NCBI RefSeq assembly: GCF_000224065.1
Contig: NZ_AFWT01000001.1
Coordinates: forward strand, 1-64,000
Direction of reading: 5' to 3'
Length of the DNA stretch: 64,000 nt
From: Thiorhodococcus drewsii AZ1
GTDB taxonomy: Bacteria; Pseudomonadota; Gammaproteobacteria; Chromatiales; Chromatiaceae
Shown here: piece by piece, positions 15,764 to 25,057 of the stretch
Layout of the letters: every line of letters starts with the position of its first letter
Numbering within the stretch: position 1 is the stretch's first letter
The notes under the pieces: model-generated
The model's input: only the letters and a program-made list of their open reading frames with translations
What the model was told of the DNA's origin: nothing
Database searches by the model: none
Position numbers and translations under genes: made by a program

Positions 15764-16171
15764 TCAGATGATGCAGGCCGAGCAGTTCGCGTCGACCTTG
15801 GGGCGCTCGCCGGGAAAGAAACGGTCGGCGGCGTACTCCGTGAGGTCGATCGCGAAGTGGACGTAGAACTCGGGATAGCCTTCGAGCGGAATCCAATAGG
15901 AATCAATCACCCGTCCCACCTCCGGGACGAACTCCACCGAACGCTTGGAGGTTTGCTCGCGCAGCGCCTTGCTGGCCAGACAGCCACGATGCTGCTTCTT
16001 CTCGCCCATATCGATGCAGCGGGTGCCGGGCGTGCAGCCAATGGCCTCGGCCGCACGGTTGCGGTCGAGGATGGTGAAGCTCTTGTGGACCAGCATGACC
16101 GGAAAGATAAACTGGTCCCAGAAGAGATGGAAATGATGGCGCAGGTCGTCGGTCACTTCGATGTTCGTCAT
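15764..16171 (-). CDS. Small cysteine-rich PAS-like sensory protein
   Basis: 135 residues from ATG at 16171 ([18 protein letters not shown]). The middle part ([20 protein letters not shown], then [10 protein letters not shown] and [10 protein letters not shown]) has the strand-helix pattern of a PAS domain, and five cysteines are present, two of them in a C-terminal NCSAC tail. That suggests redox or metal sensing, which is an inference. It is the first gene of an operon with the OmpR-type regulator and histidine kinase, so it may feed that system. I do not recognise a named family. Confidence 0.55.
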   Translation of the reverse strand: MTNIEVTDDLRHHFHLFWDQFIFPVMLVHKSFTILDRNRAAEAIGCTPGTRCIDMGEKKQHRGCLASKALREQTSKRSVEFVPEVGRVIDSYWIPLEGYPEFYVHFAIDLTEYAADRFFPGERPKVDANCSACII

Positions 16172-16487
16172 GATGCGGTCTCTTTGTGATTCAGGCGCCC
16201 GTTCCCTGGACGAGGTATGGGTTTGGAACGGCGGATCCCCTGATCCACCGCTCCTATGTCGCATCTTGATCCGATCCGATGTCGCGCGTTTTTCGGACAT
16301 GTGGAGAAGTGTGAAGCGGACGCGGTTCGACTGTCTGAAATCCAGATTGAGCCAAGATTCAAACTCAAAAGATCGAGTATTACCCTGTATTTTATACGGC
16401 ATTAGCTCGCAGGGAGGTTTCCGATTGGTCAGTCGCTCGACGATTCGACTAAACTATTTGGCTTGTCCAAAAATAGACTCTCAGATC
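16172..16487. promoter_or_regulatory. Divergent promoter region, PAS-like gene / dxs
   Basis: A 316-base gap without a gene. The dxs-proximal half is AT-rich and holds TGTATTTTATAC (about 16385-16396), a plausible -10 region with a short GTAT-TTT-ATAC palindrome. No known operator is recognisable. Confidence 0.4.
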
Positions 16488-18437
16488 ATGCCACACCGCA
16501 CCTTGAGCGATCCCGGTGTCGCTTCGCACCGACGTCCACTCCTTGATTCGATCGACTCGCCACTGGACCTGCGCGCCCTATCCGAGAGTCAACTGCCCGA
16601 GGTCGCGAGCGAGCTACGCAGCTTCCTCATCGAATGCGTCTCCCAGACCGGCGGACACCTGGCGGCCGGACTGGGCGTCGTCGAGCTGACACTCGGACTC
16701 CATTACGTCTTCGATACCCCGACCGACCGCATCGTCTGGGACGTGGGCCATCAGGCCTATCCGCACAAGATCCTCACCGGACGGCGCGACCGCATGTGCA
16801 CGCTGCGCCAGAAGGACGGGGTCTCCGGCTTTCCCAAACGCTGCGAGAGCGAATACGACGCCTTCGGCGTCGGCCACTCCAGCACCTCCATCAGTGCCGC
16901 GCTCGGCATGGCGCTGGCCGCCAAGCAGAAGGGCGAGCGACGCACCGTCATCGCCGTCATCGGCGACGGCGCACTGAGCGCCGGCATGGCCTTCGAGGCG
17001 CTCAATCACGCCGGCTCCATGGACATCGATCTGGTCGTCATCCTCAACGACAACGAGATGTCGATCTCGCCGCCGGTCGGCGCCATCAGCAACCATCTGG
17101 CCCGCCTGCTCTCCGGCAAGCTCTACACCAGCGTGCGCGAGGGCAGCAAGACGGCCCTGGCCGGCATGCCTCAGCTGCGCCACCTGGTCGGCCGCTGGGA
17201 GGAGCACGTCAAGGGCATGCTGATGCCGAGCACCCTGTTCGAGGAGTTGGGCTTCAACTACATCGGCCCCATCGACGGACACGATCTCGGTTCGGTCACC
17301 CGCACACTGCGCAACATCAAGGGCATGCCCGGACAGCGTCTGCTGCACGTGGTCACCCAGAAGGGACGCGGCTACGAGCCGGCCGAGGGTCAGCCGACGA
17401 CCTATCATGGCGTCACCCCTTTCGACCGGCGCACCGGCGAGCTACGCAAGGGCAAGAGCAACGGCCCGACCTATACCCAGATCTTCGGCGGCTGGCTGTG
17501 CGATGCGGCGGACGAGGATCCGCGACTGGTCGGCATCACCCCGGCCATGTGCGAGGGCTCCGGCCTCACCGCCTTCTCCAAACGCTTCCCCGACCGCTAT
17601 TTTGACGTCGGCATCGCCGAGCAGCACGCCGTCACGCTCGCCGCCGGTATGGCCTGCGAGGGACTCAAGCCGGTCGTCGCCATCTATTCGAGCTTCCTAC
17701 AGCGCGCCTACGACCAGCTCATCCATGACGTCGCCCTGCAGAACCTGGACGTCACCTTCGCCGTCGATCGCGGCGGTCTGGTCGGCGCCGACGGCGCGAC
17801 ACACGCCGGCAGCTTCGATCTGAGCTTCACCCGCCCGATCCCGAACATGGTGATCATGGCACCCTCGAACGAGAACGAGTGTCGTCAGATGCTCAAGACC
17901 GCCTTTGAATACGAGGGTCCGGCGATGGTGCGCTATCCGCGCGGCGGTGGCCCGGGTATCGCAATCGATCCCAAGGCGCCCGCCTTGCCGATCGGGCGTG
18001 GAGAGATCGTCCGCCAAGGCGCAGGAAGCGTGGCACTGCTCGCCTTCGGCAGCATGGTGACGCCCGCGCTCAAGGCCGCCGAGACACTTAATGCCACGGT
18101 CGCCAACATGCGTTTCGTCAAACCGCTGGACCTCGATCTCATCCAGAAGTTGGCCGACACCCACGAACTGCTGGTCACGGTCGAGGAAAACACCATCGCC
18201 GGCGGTGCCGGCAGCGCAGTGGCCGAGGCGCTCGCCGGCCTCGGTCTCACCCCACGCTGCATCCAACTCGGGCTGCCCGATAGCTACATCGATCACGCCC
18301 AGCACGGCGAACAGCTGGCGGCCTGCGGCCTCGATGCGGCCGGCATCCTCGCAAGTGTGCAAGCCCAACTGAACGGCGCCGACTGGAAACAGGAGGACGC
18401 CGACGCGCCGATGCGGCACCAGGGCCTGGGCTCCTGA
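16488..18437 (+). CDS. dxs: 1-deoxy-D-xylulose-5-phosphate synthase
   Basis: 649 residues from ATG at 16488 ([16 protein letters not shown]); the open frame reaches back to 16161 but that part is promoter DNA. The thiamine diphosphate motif is GDGALSAG through ILNDNEMSI, the pyrimidine domain carries [17 protein letters not shown], and [20 protein letters not shown] is the usual opening. It condenses pyruvate and glyceraldehyde-3-phosphate, the first step of the MEP pathway that supplies carotenoid, bacteriochlorophyll tail and quinone precursors. Monocistronic or followed by gloB after 70 bases. Confidence 0.96.
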   Translation: MPHRTLSDPGVASHRRPLLDSIDSPLDLRALSESQLPEVASELRSFLIECVSQTGGHLAAGLGVVELTLGLHYVFDTPTDRIVWDVGHQAYPHKILTGRRDRMCTLRQKDGVSGFPKRCESEYDAFGVGHSSTSISAALGMALAAKQKGERRTVIAVIGDGALSAGMAFEALNHAGSMDIDLVVILNDNEMSISPPVGAISNHLARLLSGKLYTSVREGSKTALAGMPQLRHLVGRWEEHVKGMLMPSTLFEELGFNYIGPIDGHDLGSVTRTLRNIKGMPGQRLLHVVTQKGRGYEPAEGQPTTYHGVTPFDRRTGELRKGKSNGPTYTQIFGGWLCDAADEDPRLVGITPAMCEGSGLTAFSKRFPDRYFDVGIAEQHAVTLAAGMACEGLKPVVAIYSSFLQRAYDQLIHDVALQNLDVTFAVDRGGLVGADGATHAGSFDLSFTRPIPNMVIMAPSNENECRQMLKTAFEYEGPAMVRYPRGGGPGIAIDPKAPALPIGRGEIVRQGAGSVALLAFGSMVTPALKAAETLNATVANMRFVKPLDLDLIQKLADTHELLVTVEENTIAGGAGSAVAEALAGLGLTPRCIQLGLPDSYIDHAQHGEQLAACGLDAAGILASVQAQLNGADWKQEDADAPMRHQGLGS

Positions 18438-18507
18438 GCACCAGCCGCGTCGCGGATCAGGATCACGCTGGTTTCGGGCCATCCGAAACCAGCCACGGAG
18501 GCCCGAC

Positions 18508-19284
18508 ATGCTTCAGGTTCGCCCAATCCCCGCCTTCTCGGACAATTACATCTGGCTCCTGACCGAGACCGACGACACTGCAGTCGTGGTCGATCCGGGA
18601 GATGCCGACCCGGTGCTGGAACTGCTGCAGCAGGAAGGCCGAACCCTAACCGGAGTGCTGGTGACCCACCATCACTACGACCACATCGGCGGCATCCCCG
18701 ACCTTAAGGCCGCGTTCCCTGACCTCCAGATCTATGGTCCGGACGACGAGCGCCTGCGCTCACCAGCCCACGTCTGTCGTGAGGGTGATGAGATCCAACC
18801 TGCCGGACTCTCCACCCGCTTCCAGGTGCTGGAGATTCCGGGTCACACCGCCACCCACATCGCCTTTCTCGGCGACGGCAAGCTCTTCTGCGGCGACACC
18901 CTGTTCGCCGCCGGTTGCGGGCGCGTCTTCGACGGCACCTTCGAGCAGCTCGCCCACTCGCTGGAACGCATCGCCGCCCTCCCCTCCGACACACTCTGTT
19001 ACTGCGCCCACGAATACACCCTGGCCAATCTCGGATTCGCCGAATGGGTCGAACCCGACAGCCCAGCGCTGGCCGAACGCATGACACACGAGATCGCCTG
19101 CCGCCAGCGCGGCGAGCCGACGGTTCCGATGCAGCTCGACCTGGAATTGGCCACCAATCCATTCCTACGCGTCCGAGAGCCGACGGTCATGGCTGCGGCC
19201 GTAGGTTTTGCAGGCCACCCGCTGAACACGGGGGCCGAGGTTTTCACCGCGCTACGGCGCTGGAAGGACGAACGCTATGACTGA
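18508..19284 (+). CDS. gloB: Hydroxyacylglutathione hydrolase (glyoxalase II)
   Basis: 258 residues, ATG with GGAGG upstream. Metallo-beta-lactamase fold with the dinuclear metal motif THHHYDHIGG, further ligands in EIPGHTATH and GDTLFAAGCGRVF, and the GloB-specific CYCAHEYTLANLGFA. It hydrolyses S-lactoylglutathione to D-lactate and glutathione in methylglyoxal detoxification. Its end overlaps modD by eight bases, so it leads the operon into the molybdenum genes, although no functional link is known. Confidence 0.94.
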   Translation: MLQVRPIPAFSDNYIWLLTETDDTAVVVDPGDADPVLELLQQEGRTLTGVLVTHHHYDHIGGIPDLKAAFPDLQIYGPDDERLRSPAHVCREGDEIQPAGLSTRFQVLEIPGHTATHIAFLGDGKLFCGDTLFAAGCGRVFDGTFEQLAHSLERIAALPSDTLCYCAHEYTLANLGFAEWVEPDSPALAERMTHEIACRQRGEPTVPMQLDLELATNPFLRVREPTVMAAAVGFAGHPLNTGAEVFTALRRWKDERYD

Positions 19285-20149
19285 CTCCGCGACGCGACCG
19301 GCGATCCCAGGGATGCCACCGGTCCTCAGCGACCAAGAACTGCACCAACTCCTCAATGAAGACGTCCCCTTCGGCGATCTCACCACCGAATCGCTCGGCA
19401 TCGCCGCCCTGCCCGGTCGCATCCGCTTCTTCGCCCGCGACCCCATGGTGGTCTGCGGCATCGAAGAGGCCGCGCGCATGTTCGAGCTGTGCGGCGCGCG
19501 CGCCGAGATTCACCTGCACTCCGGCAACGAGGCGCCGAACGAAACCCTGCTGCTCGAGGCATCCGGCAGCGCGGGCGCGCTGCATCGCGGCTGGAAGACC
19601 GCCCAGACGCTCGTCGAATGGTGCTCGGGCATCTCGACCCGGGCCGCCGCCATCGTCGCCGCCGCCCGACGCGGCAACCCCGACGTCATGGTGGCCGGAA
19701 CCCGCAAGAACGTCCCGGGCAACCGCCGTCTCGCGGTCAAGTGCTTCAAGGCCGGCGGTGCCGTCATGCATCGCAACGGACTGTCCGAGACCCTGCTGGT
19801 GTTCGCCGAGCACCGCCAGTTCCTGCCCGGCACCTCGCCGGCCGAGATGATCGCGCGCCTGCACCGCCAGTGCCCCGAGAAACGGGTGGTGGTGGAGGTC
19901 GCGACGCCCGACGAGGCCCTCGAATGGGCCGAGGCCGACGTGCTCCAGCTCGAAAAGTTCACCCCCGAGGCCGTCGCCCAGGTCGCCCGAGCGCTCGCCG
20001 AGCGCGGCTCCGACACGGTCGTCGCCGTCGCCGGCGGCATCAACGCCGCCAACGCCGAGGAATACGCCAAGGCCGGCGCCCGCCTGCTGGTCACCACCGC
20101 GCCACATCTGGCACCGCCGCGGGACGTCCAGGTGCGCTTCCAAGCCTGA
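19277..20149 (+). CDS. modD: ModD, NadC-like phosphoribosyltransferase of molybdenum loci
   Basis: 290 residues. The opening LSDQELHQLLNEDVPFGDLT and the motifs AGTRKNVPGNRRLAVKCF and GGAVMHRNGLSETLLVF place it with the quinolinate phosphoribosyltransferase fold in the ModD branch, found next to modABC in diazotrophs and phototrophs. Function is not established biochemically. The same-strand mod cluster just downstream supports ModD over NadC. Confidence 0.85.
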   Translation: MTDSATRPAIPGMPPVLSDQELHQLLNEDVPFGDLTTESLGIAALPGRIRFFARDPMVVCGIEEAARMFELCGARAEIHLHSGNEAPNETLLLEASGSAGALHRGWKTAQTLVEWCSGISTRAAAIVAAARRGNPDVMVAGTRKNVPGNRRLAVKCFKAGGAVMHRNGLSETLLVFAEHRQFLPGTSPAEMIARLHRQCPEKRVVVEVATPDEALEWAEADVLQLEKFTPEAVAQVARALAERGSDTVVAVAGGINAANAEEYAKAGARLLVTTAPHLAPPRDVQVRFQA

Positions 20150-20163
20150 CGAGCCACACGTAG

Positions 20164-20242
20164 CCTGGGTGAAGCGCAGCGACACCCAGGAAACCAACCA
20201 ACCTCGGCGGCATTCCCGGATTCCGCTCGCGCTCCATCCGGG
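20164..20242. repeat. Pair of dispersed palindromes in the modD-downstream gap
   Basis: Two perfect hairpins: CCTGGGTG (20164-20171) with CACCCAGG (20183-20190) around AAGCGCAGCGA, and CCCGGAT (20215-20221) with ATCCGGG (20236-20242) around a GCTCGCGC-containing loop. Both resemble the palindrome at 4686-4711 and look like REP-type dispersed elements. Confidence 0.55.
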
Positions 20243-20326
20243 CTGCGGGCATCGAAATCATGGCATGTATTTCGCTTGCATAGTGAAAGGCGGCGATTCG
20301 CCTATCACACATAGCGAGGTTCCCCG

Positions 20327-20746
20327 ATGTCCGGCCCACGCCTGATCATGTATCACAAGCAAGCCACCAGTGCCCGAACCCGGTTTCTGAAACTGCCCTA
20401 TGGTGGCGTCTGTGGTTTCGAGGCGCTGCCCGAAGGCGCCTCCCTGGCATCGGGCGACGGCGAATCCGAGAACCTGGTCTCGCACCCGGCTCCGCTGCTG
20501 CGCGAGGCCGAATCCCAGCTCGGGCTGGCCACGGGCTCGCTTGAGGCCGAGAGCGGCTATCGCTGTAAGATCAACTGGGACGAGGGCTCGGCCGAGGTCT
20601 ATCTGGCCCATTTCACCAGCATCGATCCGCCCTTCGATGAGGTCTCGGCACAGGGCGCCACCTTTATCGACCTGACCCAGGCACGCAATTTGCCTCAAGT
20701 CGAATTGGCGCTGCTGCGGCTCGCCTACGAGCACATCCTGGGCTGA
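20327..20746 (+). CDS. Unknown protein in the molybdate gene cluster
   Basis: 139 residues, ATG at 20327 with GAGG seven bases upstream. No signal peptide or membrane span. Features are a basic N-terminus (RLIMYHKQATSARTRFLKLP), a central GDGESENLVSHPAPLLREAE, and an acidic C-terminal half with one cysteine in YRCKINWDEG. I do not recognise the family. It lies between modD and modE on the same strand, so a link to molybdenum or nitrogen fixation is possible from context only. Confidence 0.6.
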   Translation: MSGPRLIMYHKQATSARTRFLKLPYGGVCGFEALPEGASLASGDGESENLVSHPAPLLREAESQLGLATGSLEAESGYRCKINWDEGSAEVYLAHFTSIDPPFDEVSAQGATFIDLTQARNLPQVELALLRLAYEHILG

Positions 20747-20865
20747 GATTCCTGGATCCAGGATTGTTGGGTTTGCCCCCAGACCGCCTCGACTGTCGCC
20801 AATCCAACAGTGGCGAGCAACGAAGCCAAGGGCCACTTCATCCAACTTTCGTTCGATGCGCCTAT

Positions 20866-20889
20866 CGTTATACCATGCTAAATACAACG
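20866..20889. promoter_or_regulatory. ModE-type operator before modE
   Basis: CGTTATA (20866-20872), ten bases, then TACAACG (20883-20889). The half-sites and the ten-base spacing match the ModE box of the E. coli modA promoter (CGTTATA-N10-CATAACG). It lies 33 bases before the modE start, so modE is probably autoregulated. Confidence 0.6.
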
Positions 20890-20921
20890 CTGATTCCACC
20901 GACGCTCCACATCCAGCCCGC

Positions 20922-21734
20922 ATGACTGAATCTATCGAACAAGACCTCGCGACGAGCGGCACGCTCCGGCTCGACATGAAGGACCATCGTTTCGTCGGAC
21001 ACGGACGCATCGACCTCCTGCGCCGCATCGGCGAAACGGGATCCATCTCGCAGGCGGCCCGTTCGATGGCCATGTCCTATAAGCAGGCCTGGGATTCGGT
21101 CGATGCCATGAACAACCTCTCCGCTCAGGCACTGGTGCGTCGGCGTACCGGCGGACGCCACGGCGGAGGCACAGAACTGACGGACGAGGGGCGACGTCTG
21201 ATCGCCGTCTACGAGGCGGCTGAGCGCGAGCATCAGCGCTTTCTCGAACGCCTCAGTCACAGCATCCAGGACTTCGATCGGTTCGAGTCCTTATTGGGAG
21301 TCCTGAACATGAAGGTCAGCGCCAGAAACCACTTGCGCGGACTCGTCACCGAGATCAAGGCGGGCGCGGTCAACGCCGAGATCACGCTCGACATCAATGG
21401 CACCCCATTGGTCGCCATCATCACCAACGAGAGCGTCCAGTCGCTGGGCCTGGAACCGGGGGTCGAGACGTTCGCACTGATCAAATCCTCCTTCGTGATC
21501 CTGGCCACCGAGGACGGTGGACTGCGAACCTCAGCCCGCAACCGTCTGTGCGGCACCATCGAACGCATCATCAGCGGCTCGGTCAACACCGAGGTCGTTC
21601 TCGTGCTGGACGGAGGCGCGCGCCTGACCGCCATGGTCACCAATGAGAGCGCCCAGGATCTGGAACTCGTCGAGGGCGGACGCGCCTGCGCCCTGATCAA
21701 GGCCCCCCACATCATCCTGGCCGTCAGCGGTTAA
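20922..21734 (+). CDS. modE: Molybdate-dependent transcriptional regulator ModE
   Basis: 270 residues from ATG at 20922 (MTESIEQDLATSGTLRLDMK). The N-terminal winged helix contains GSISQAARSMAMSYKQAWDSVDAMN, the classic ModE DNA-binding stretch, here split by positions about 45-70. Two tandem Mop/TOBE domains follow, each beginning SARNxLxGxI/V (near 144 and 216). With molybdate bound, ModE represses the uptake operon. It is directly upstream of modABC, with one ModE-type box before itself and another before modA. Confidence 0.94.
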   Translation: MTESIEQDLATSGTLRLDMKDHRFVGHGRIDLLRRIGETGSISQAARSMAMSYKQAWDSVDAMNNLSAQALVRRRTGGRHGGGTELTDEGRRLIAVYEAAEREHQRFLERLSHSIQDFDRFESLLGVLNMKVSARNHLRGLVTEIKAGAVNAEITLDINGTPLVAIITNESVQSLGLEPGVETFALIKSSFVILATEDGGLRTSARNRLCGTIERIISGSVNTEVVLVLDGGARLTAMVTNESAQDLELVEGGRACALIKAPHIILAVSG

Positions 21735-21779
21735 TCCGACGATCCGCCCCACGACCGATCCGTTCTTTTGCAGGCAAAC

Positions 21780-21803
21780 CGTTATATCCAAATAGATATA
21801 CCG
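21780..21803. promoter_or_regulatory. ModE-type operator before modA
   Basis: CGTTATA (21780-21786), ten bases, then TATACCG (21797-21803): the same half-site and spacing as the ModE consensus, 41 bases before the modA start codon. Confidence 0.7.
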
Positions 21804-21843
21804 ATACCCCATCGTTTCAATCAACCTACGTTGGAGATCCACT

Positions 21844-22584
21844 ATGAAAGTCATGCACAAAACGCTCGCCGTTCTCTTGCTGGCAAGCGCGACAACTCTC
21901 GCCCAGGCCGATGAGGTCAAGGTCGCGGTCGCGGCCAACTTCACCGCTGCCATGAAGGAAATCGCCACCGCGTTCGAGCAATCGACCGGTCACACAGCGC
22001 TGGTCAGCTTCGGCTCCACGGGCAAGCTCTACACCCAAATCGTCAACGGCGCCCCCTTCGAGGTCTTTCTCGCCGCCGACCAGGCCCGTCCCGAGAAGCT
22101 CGTCAAGGCGAACGAGGCAAGCGGCGAATTCACCTACGCGGTGGGTAAGCTGGTGCTCTGGAGTGCGGATCCAGCGCTCATCACGGACGGCGACACAGTG
22201 CTGAGGAGCGATCGGTTCAAGAAGCTGGCGATCGCCAACCCCAAGACGGCTCCCTATGGCGCCGCTGCGGTCGAGGTGCTCAAGGCACTCGGGCTGGAGG
22301 ACGACATCAAGTCCAAACTGGTCCAGGGTGACAACATCGCCCAAACCTATCAGTTCGTCGCCACCAAGAACGCCGAACTCGGCTTCGTCGCCCTGGCACA
22401 GACCGTGAAAACGAAAGGCGGCTCCAGTTGGAGCATCCCAGAAGACCTCTACACACCCATCCGTCAGGACGCGGTATTGCTGAAGAAGGGCGATGACAAT
22501 CCGGCCGCCAAGGTGCTGATCGATTACCTCAAGGGTCCCGAGGCACGCGCCGTGATCGAGAAATATGGTTACGGGGTAGAATAA
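21844..22584 (+). CDS. modA: Molybdate-binding periplasmic protein
   Basis: 246 residues with a signal peptide at 1-22 (cleavage after AQA). Ligand-binding segments include VAVAANFTAAMKEIA, SFGSTGKLYTQI and ANPKTAPYGAAA, all typical of ModA. It captures molybdate in the periplasm for the ModBC transporter. First gene of the modABC operon, with GGAGA before the ATG and a ModE-type operator upstream. Confidence 0.96.
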   Translation: MKVMHKTLAVLLLASATTLAQADEVKVAVAANFTAAMKEIATAFEQSTGHTALVSFGSTGKLYTQIVNGAPFEVFLAADQARPEKLVKANEASGEFTYAVGKLVLWSADPALITDGDTVLRSDRFKKLAIANPKTAPYGAAAVEVLKALGLEDDIKSKLVQGDNIAQTYQFVATKNAELGFVALAQTVKTKGGSSWSIPEDLYTPIRQDAVLLKKGDDNPAAKVLIDYLKGPEARAVIEKYGYGVE

Positions 22585-22642
22585 CTCCCGTATTGCCCGT
22601 GACCGCTTGATGTCGATGCGACTGTATTCGCACCGACGACAA

Positions 22643-22700
22643 GATTGCCGTCGACGTTCAGACCAAACGATGCCGAAAGGCATGAACGTCGACGGCGATC
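22643..22700 (+). other. Strong RNA hairpin in the modA-modB gap
   Basis: Arms 22643-22660 and 22683-22700 pair over 18 positions (one T-G wobble). Inside, TGCC-GAAA-GGCA (22671-22682) forms a GNRA-capped helix stacked on the right arm, leaving a ten-base bulge (GACCAAACGA). No T-run follows, so it is more likely an mRNA stabiliser or processing element than a terminator. Confidence 0.6.
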
Positions 22701-22725
22701 GCCAGATCCCAGGAATCCGCATACA

Positions 22726-23403
22726 GTGACGCTCAATCTCGAACCGCTGTGGCTGACGCTCAAGCTGGCCAGCCTCACCACGTTCGTGCTGCTCGTGATC
22801 GGAACCCCGATCGCCTGGTGGCTCTCTCAAACCCGCTCGCGGATGAAACAGGTCGTCGCAACGCTCGTCGCCCTACCGCTGGTGCTTCCACCCACCGTCC
22901 TTGGCTTCTATCTGCTGCTCCTGCTCGGGCCGGCGGGACCCATCGGCAAGCTCACCGAGGCGCTCGGCTTGGGCACCCTGCCCTTCACCTTCCCGGGCCT
23001 GGTCGTGGGATCCGTGATCTACTCGCTGCCCTTCCTGGTGCAACCGGCGCACAACGCCTTCGAGGCGATCGGCTCGCGCCCGCTGGAGGTGGCGGCCACG
23101 CTACGCGCCTCGCCGCTGGACCGATTCTTCAGCGTCGCGCTGCCACTGGCGCTGCCGGGTCTGCTCTCCGGGGGCATCCTAGCCTTCGCCCACACTGTGG
23201 GAGAGTTCGGCGTCATCCTCATGATTGGCGGCAATATCCCAGGCGAGACCAAGGTCCTGTCGATCGCTATCTACGATCATGTGGAATCGCTCGAATGGAC
23301 CCAGGCACACTGGCTCGCCGGCGGCATGGTGCTCTTCGCCTTCCTGGTGGTACTGAGCATGAACCTTCTGGGTCAACGCATGCGCCAGATTGGACAAGAC
23401 TGA
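22726..23403 (+). CDS. modB: Molybdate ABC transporter permease
   Basis: 225 residues from GTG at 22726 ([16 protein letters not shown]), preceded by AGGAA; an ATG 81 bases earlier falls inside the hairpin and gives a non-family leader. Five or so membrane helices, and the EAA loop [20 protein letters not shown] that docks on ModC. It forms the channel of the molybdate transporter and overlaps no neighbour; modC follows after 24 bases. Confidence 0.95.
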   Translation: MTLNLEPLWLTLKLASLTTFVLLVIGTPIAWWLSQTRSRMKQVVATLVALPLVLPPTVLGFYLLLLLGPAGPIGKLTEALGLGTLPFTFPGLVVGSVIYSLPFLVQPAHNAFEAIGSRPLEVAATLRASPLDRFFSVALPLALPGLLSGGILAFAHTVGEFGVILMIGGNIPGETKVLSIAIYDHVESLEWTQAHWLAGGMVLFAFLVVLSMNLLGQRMRQIGQD

Positions 23404-23427
23404 AGTTGAACGGGATCGAATCTGGAC

Positions 23428-24510
23428 ATGATTGAACTCGACGTCGCCTTCCGACTCGATCGGGGCAATTTCACCCTGGACGTGGCCTTCACCGCGCCGG
23501 GCCTCGGCATCACCGGACTCTTCGGCCGCTCCGGATGCGGCAAGACCAGCATCCTGCGCTGCGTCGCTGGACTGGAACGCGCCGCCGGACACTGCCGGCT
23601 CGACGGCGAAACCTGGCAAGACGATGCCAAAGGGATCTTTCTCAAGACGCACCGCCGTCCCATCGGCTACGTCTTCCAGGAAGCCAGCCTCTTCGCCCAC
23701 CTCTCGGTGCGCGACAACCTGAAATACGGCATGCGCCGCGTTCCCGCCTCCGAGCACCAGATCGCCTTCGACGAGGTAGTCGACCTGCTCGGCATCCGCC
23801 AACATCTCGAACGGGCTCCGAGCGGCCTATCTGGCGGCGAGCGCCAGCGCGTTTCGATCGCCCGGGCGCTCTTGACCAGTCCGCGACTGCTGCTGATGGA
23901 CGAACCACTGTCCGCGCTCGACCACGCCAGCAAACAAGACATCCTGCCCTACCTGGAACGGCTGCACGACACGCTGCGCATCCCGGTACTCTATGTCAGT
24001 CACGCCCCGGACGAGGTCGCCCGGCTTGCCGACCGCATCGTCCTGATGCGCGACGGACAGGTGCAGGCGATTGGATCGGCCACCGAGATTCTGTCGCGAC
24101 TCGACCTGCCGCTGGCCCAGGACACCGAGGCCAGCGCCCTCATCGAGGGCCGTGTGCAGAGCCATGACGACAACTACGACCTCACCCGGGTCGCGATCCC
24201 CGGCGGAACCTTGACCGTAGGGCGTCTCGACCAGGCGACCGAATCGCGGATCCGGCTGCGCATCCACGCCCGAGACGTCAGCATCGCCATCCGCAAACCC
24301 GAAACATCCAGCATCCTCAACGTGCTACCGGCCCGCATCGTCGAAATGCAGGAGATCGACCGCTCGCACCTCCTGGTGAAGCTCTGCACCGCAGGCGAAC
24401 CTCACCCGCCCCTGCTCGCGCGTATCACCCGCTACTCGCGCGACCGACTCAAGCTGGAGCCGGGACAGGAGGTCTTCGCCCAGGTCAAGGCCGTGGCACT
24501 GATGGATTGA
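23428..24510 (+). CDS. modC: Molybdate ABC transporter ATP-binding protein
   Basis: 360 residues. Walker A GRSGCGKTS, signature LSGGERQRVSIARAL, Walker B LLLMDEPLSALD and the H-loop in YVSHAPDEV. A C-terminal TOBE/Mop domain (about 290-358) allows feedback inhibition by molybdate. Last gene of modABC. Confidence 0.96.
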   Translation: MIELDVAFRLDRGNFTLDVAFTAPGLGITGLFGRSGCGKTSILRCVAGLERAAGHCRLDGETWQDDAKGIFLKTHRRPIGYVFQEASLFAHLSVRDNLKYGMRRVPASEHQIAFDEVVDLLGIRQHLERAPSGLSGGERQRVSIARALLTSPRLLLMDEPLSALDHASKQDILPYLERLHDTLRIPVLYVSHAPDEVARLADRIVLMRDGQVQAIGSATEILSRLDLPLAQDTEASALIEGRVQSHDDNYDLTRVAIPGGTLTVGRLDQATESRIRLRIHARDVSIAIRKPETSSILNVLPARIVEMQEIDRSHLLVKLCTAGEPHPPLLARITRYSRDRLKLEPGQEVFAQVKAVALMD

Positions 24511-24619
24511 GGACAGGAAAGGGCTGGATTCAAGGATTTCCGACTGCGGAACAGCGCGACGCATTGTCGGCGCGCGCCGCCGTGCCTGGATCCTGGATCA
24601 GGCTCAGACGCCCGACCCT

Positions 24620-25057
24620 TCAGTTGAAGAGGCGTTGGAGATCCAACACCGGAAGTGGGCGTTCGTCGCGCTCGAAGCAGGCACAGCTGATCCGCCGCCA
24701 CGACTGGAGTGCAGACGGCAGCTCGCAGGCCCAGGCATCGTCCACGTCGATGCGCTGCGGCGCCGAGGCCAGCAGCAATCCGCCGAACTCGTGCGACGAT
24801 GCGCCATCAGCCGACTGAAAACCGACAACGGCGACGATGGGATCGGCAATGCCCTGAGCGCTCGGGTCGGCCCAGACGCCCACATCGAATACCGGCAGCA
24901 CACCCTGCTCCCAGAGCAGGACCCGCCGACAATAGGGTGGCGCGCAGGGAACCTGGTGCGTCTCGGACCGATGCACCAGGTGCAGCAGTTCGCGCTGACC
25001 GATCACCGCCTGCGCATCGCCCGCGAACGTGAGTAGCCATCCGCTGCATCGACTCAT
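24620..25057 (-). CDS. CheW-like protein (ChpC position)
   Basis: 145 residues with a degenerate CheW fold: VLLWEQGVLPVFDVGVW and the closing RPLPVLDLQRLF are the recognisable parts. It overlaps the preceding CheW-like gene by ATGA and is last in the Pil-Chp operon, so it probably links a receptor to the ChpA kinase, as ChpC does. Confidence 0.65.
   Translation of the reverse strand: MSRCSGWLLTFAGDAQAVIGQRELLHLVHRSETHQVPCAPPYCRRVLLWEQGVLPVFDVGVWADPSAQGIADPIVAVVGFQSADGASSHEFGGLLLASAPQRIDVDDAWACELPSALQSWRRISCACFERDERPLPVLDLQRLFN

Noticed and set aside
19277-20149. NadC (quinolinate phosphoribosyltransferase)
   Set aside because: Same fold, but sequence branch and position before modE and modABC favour ModD.
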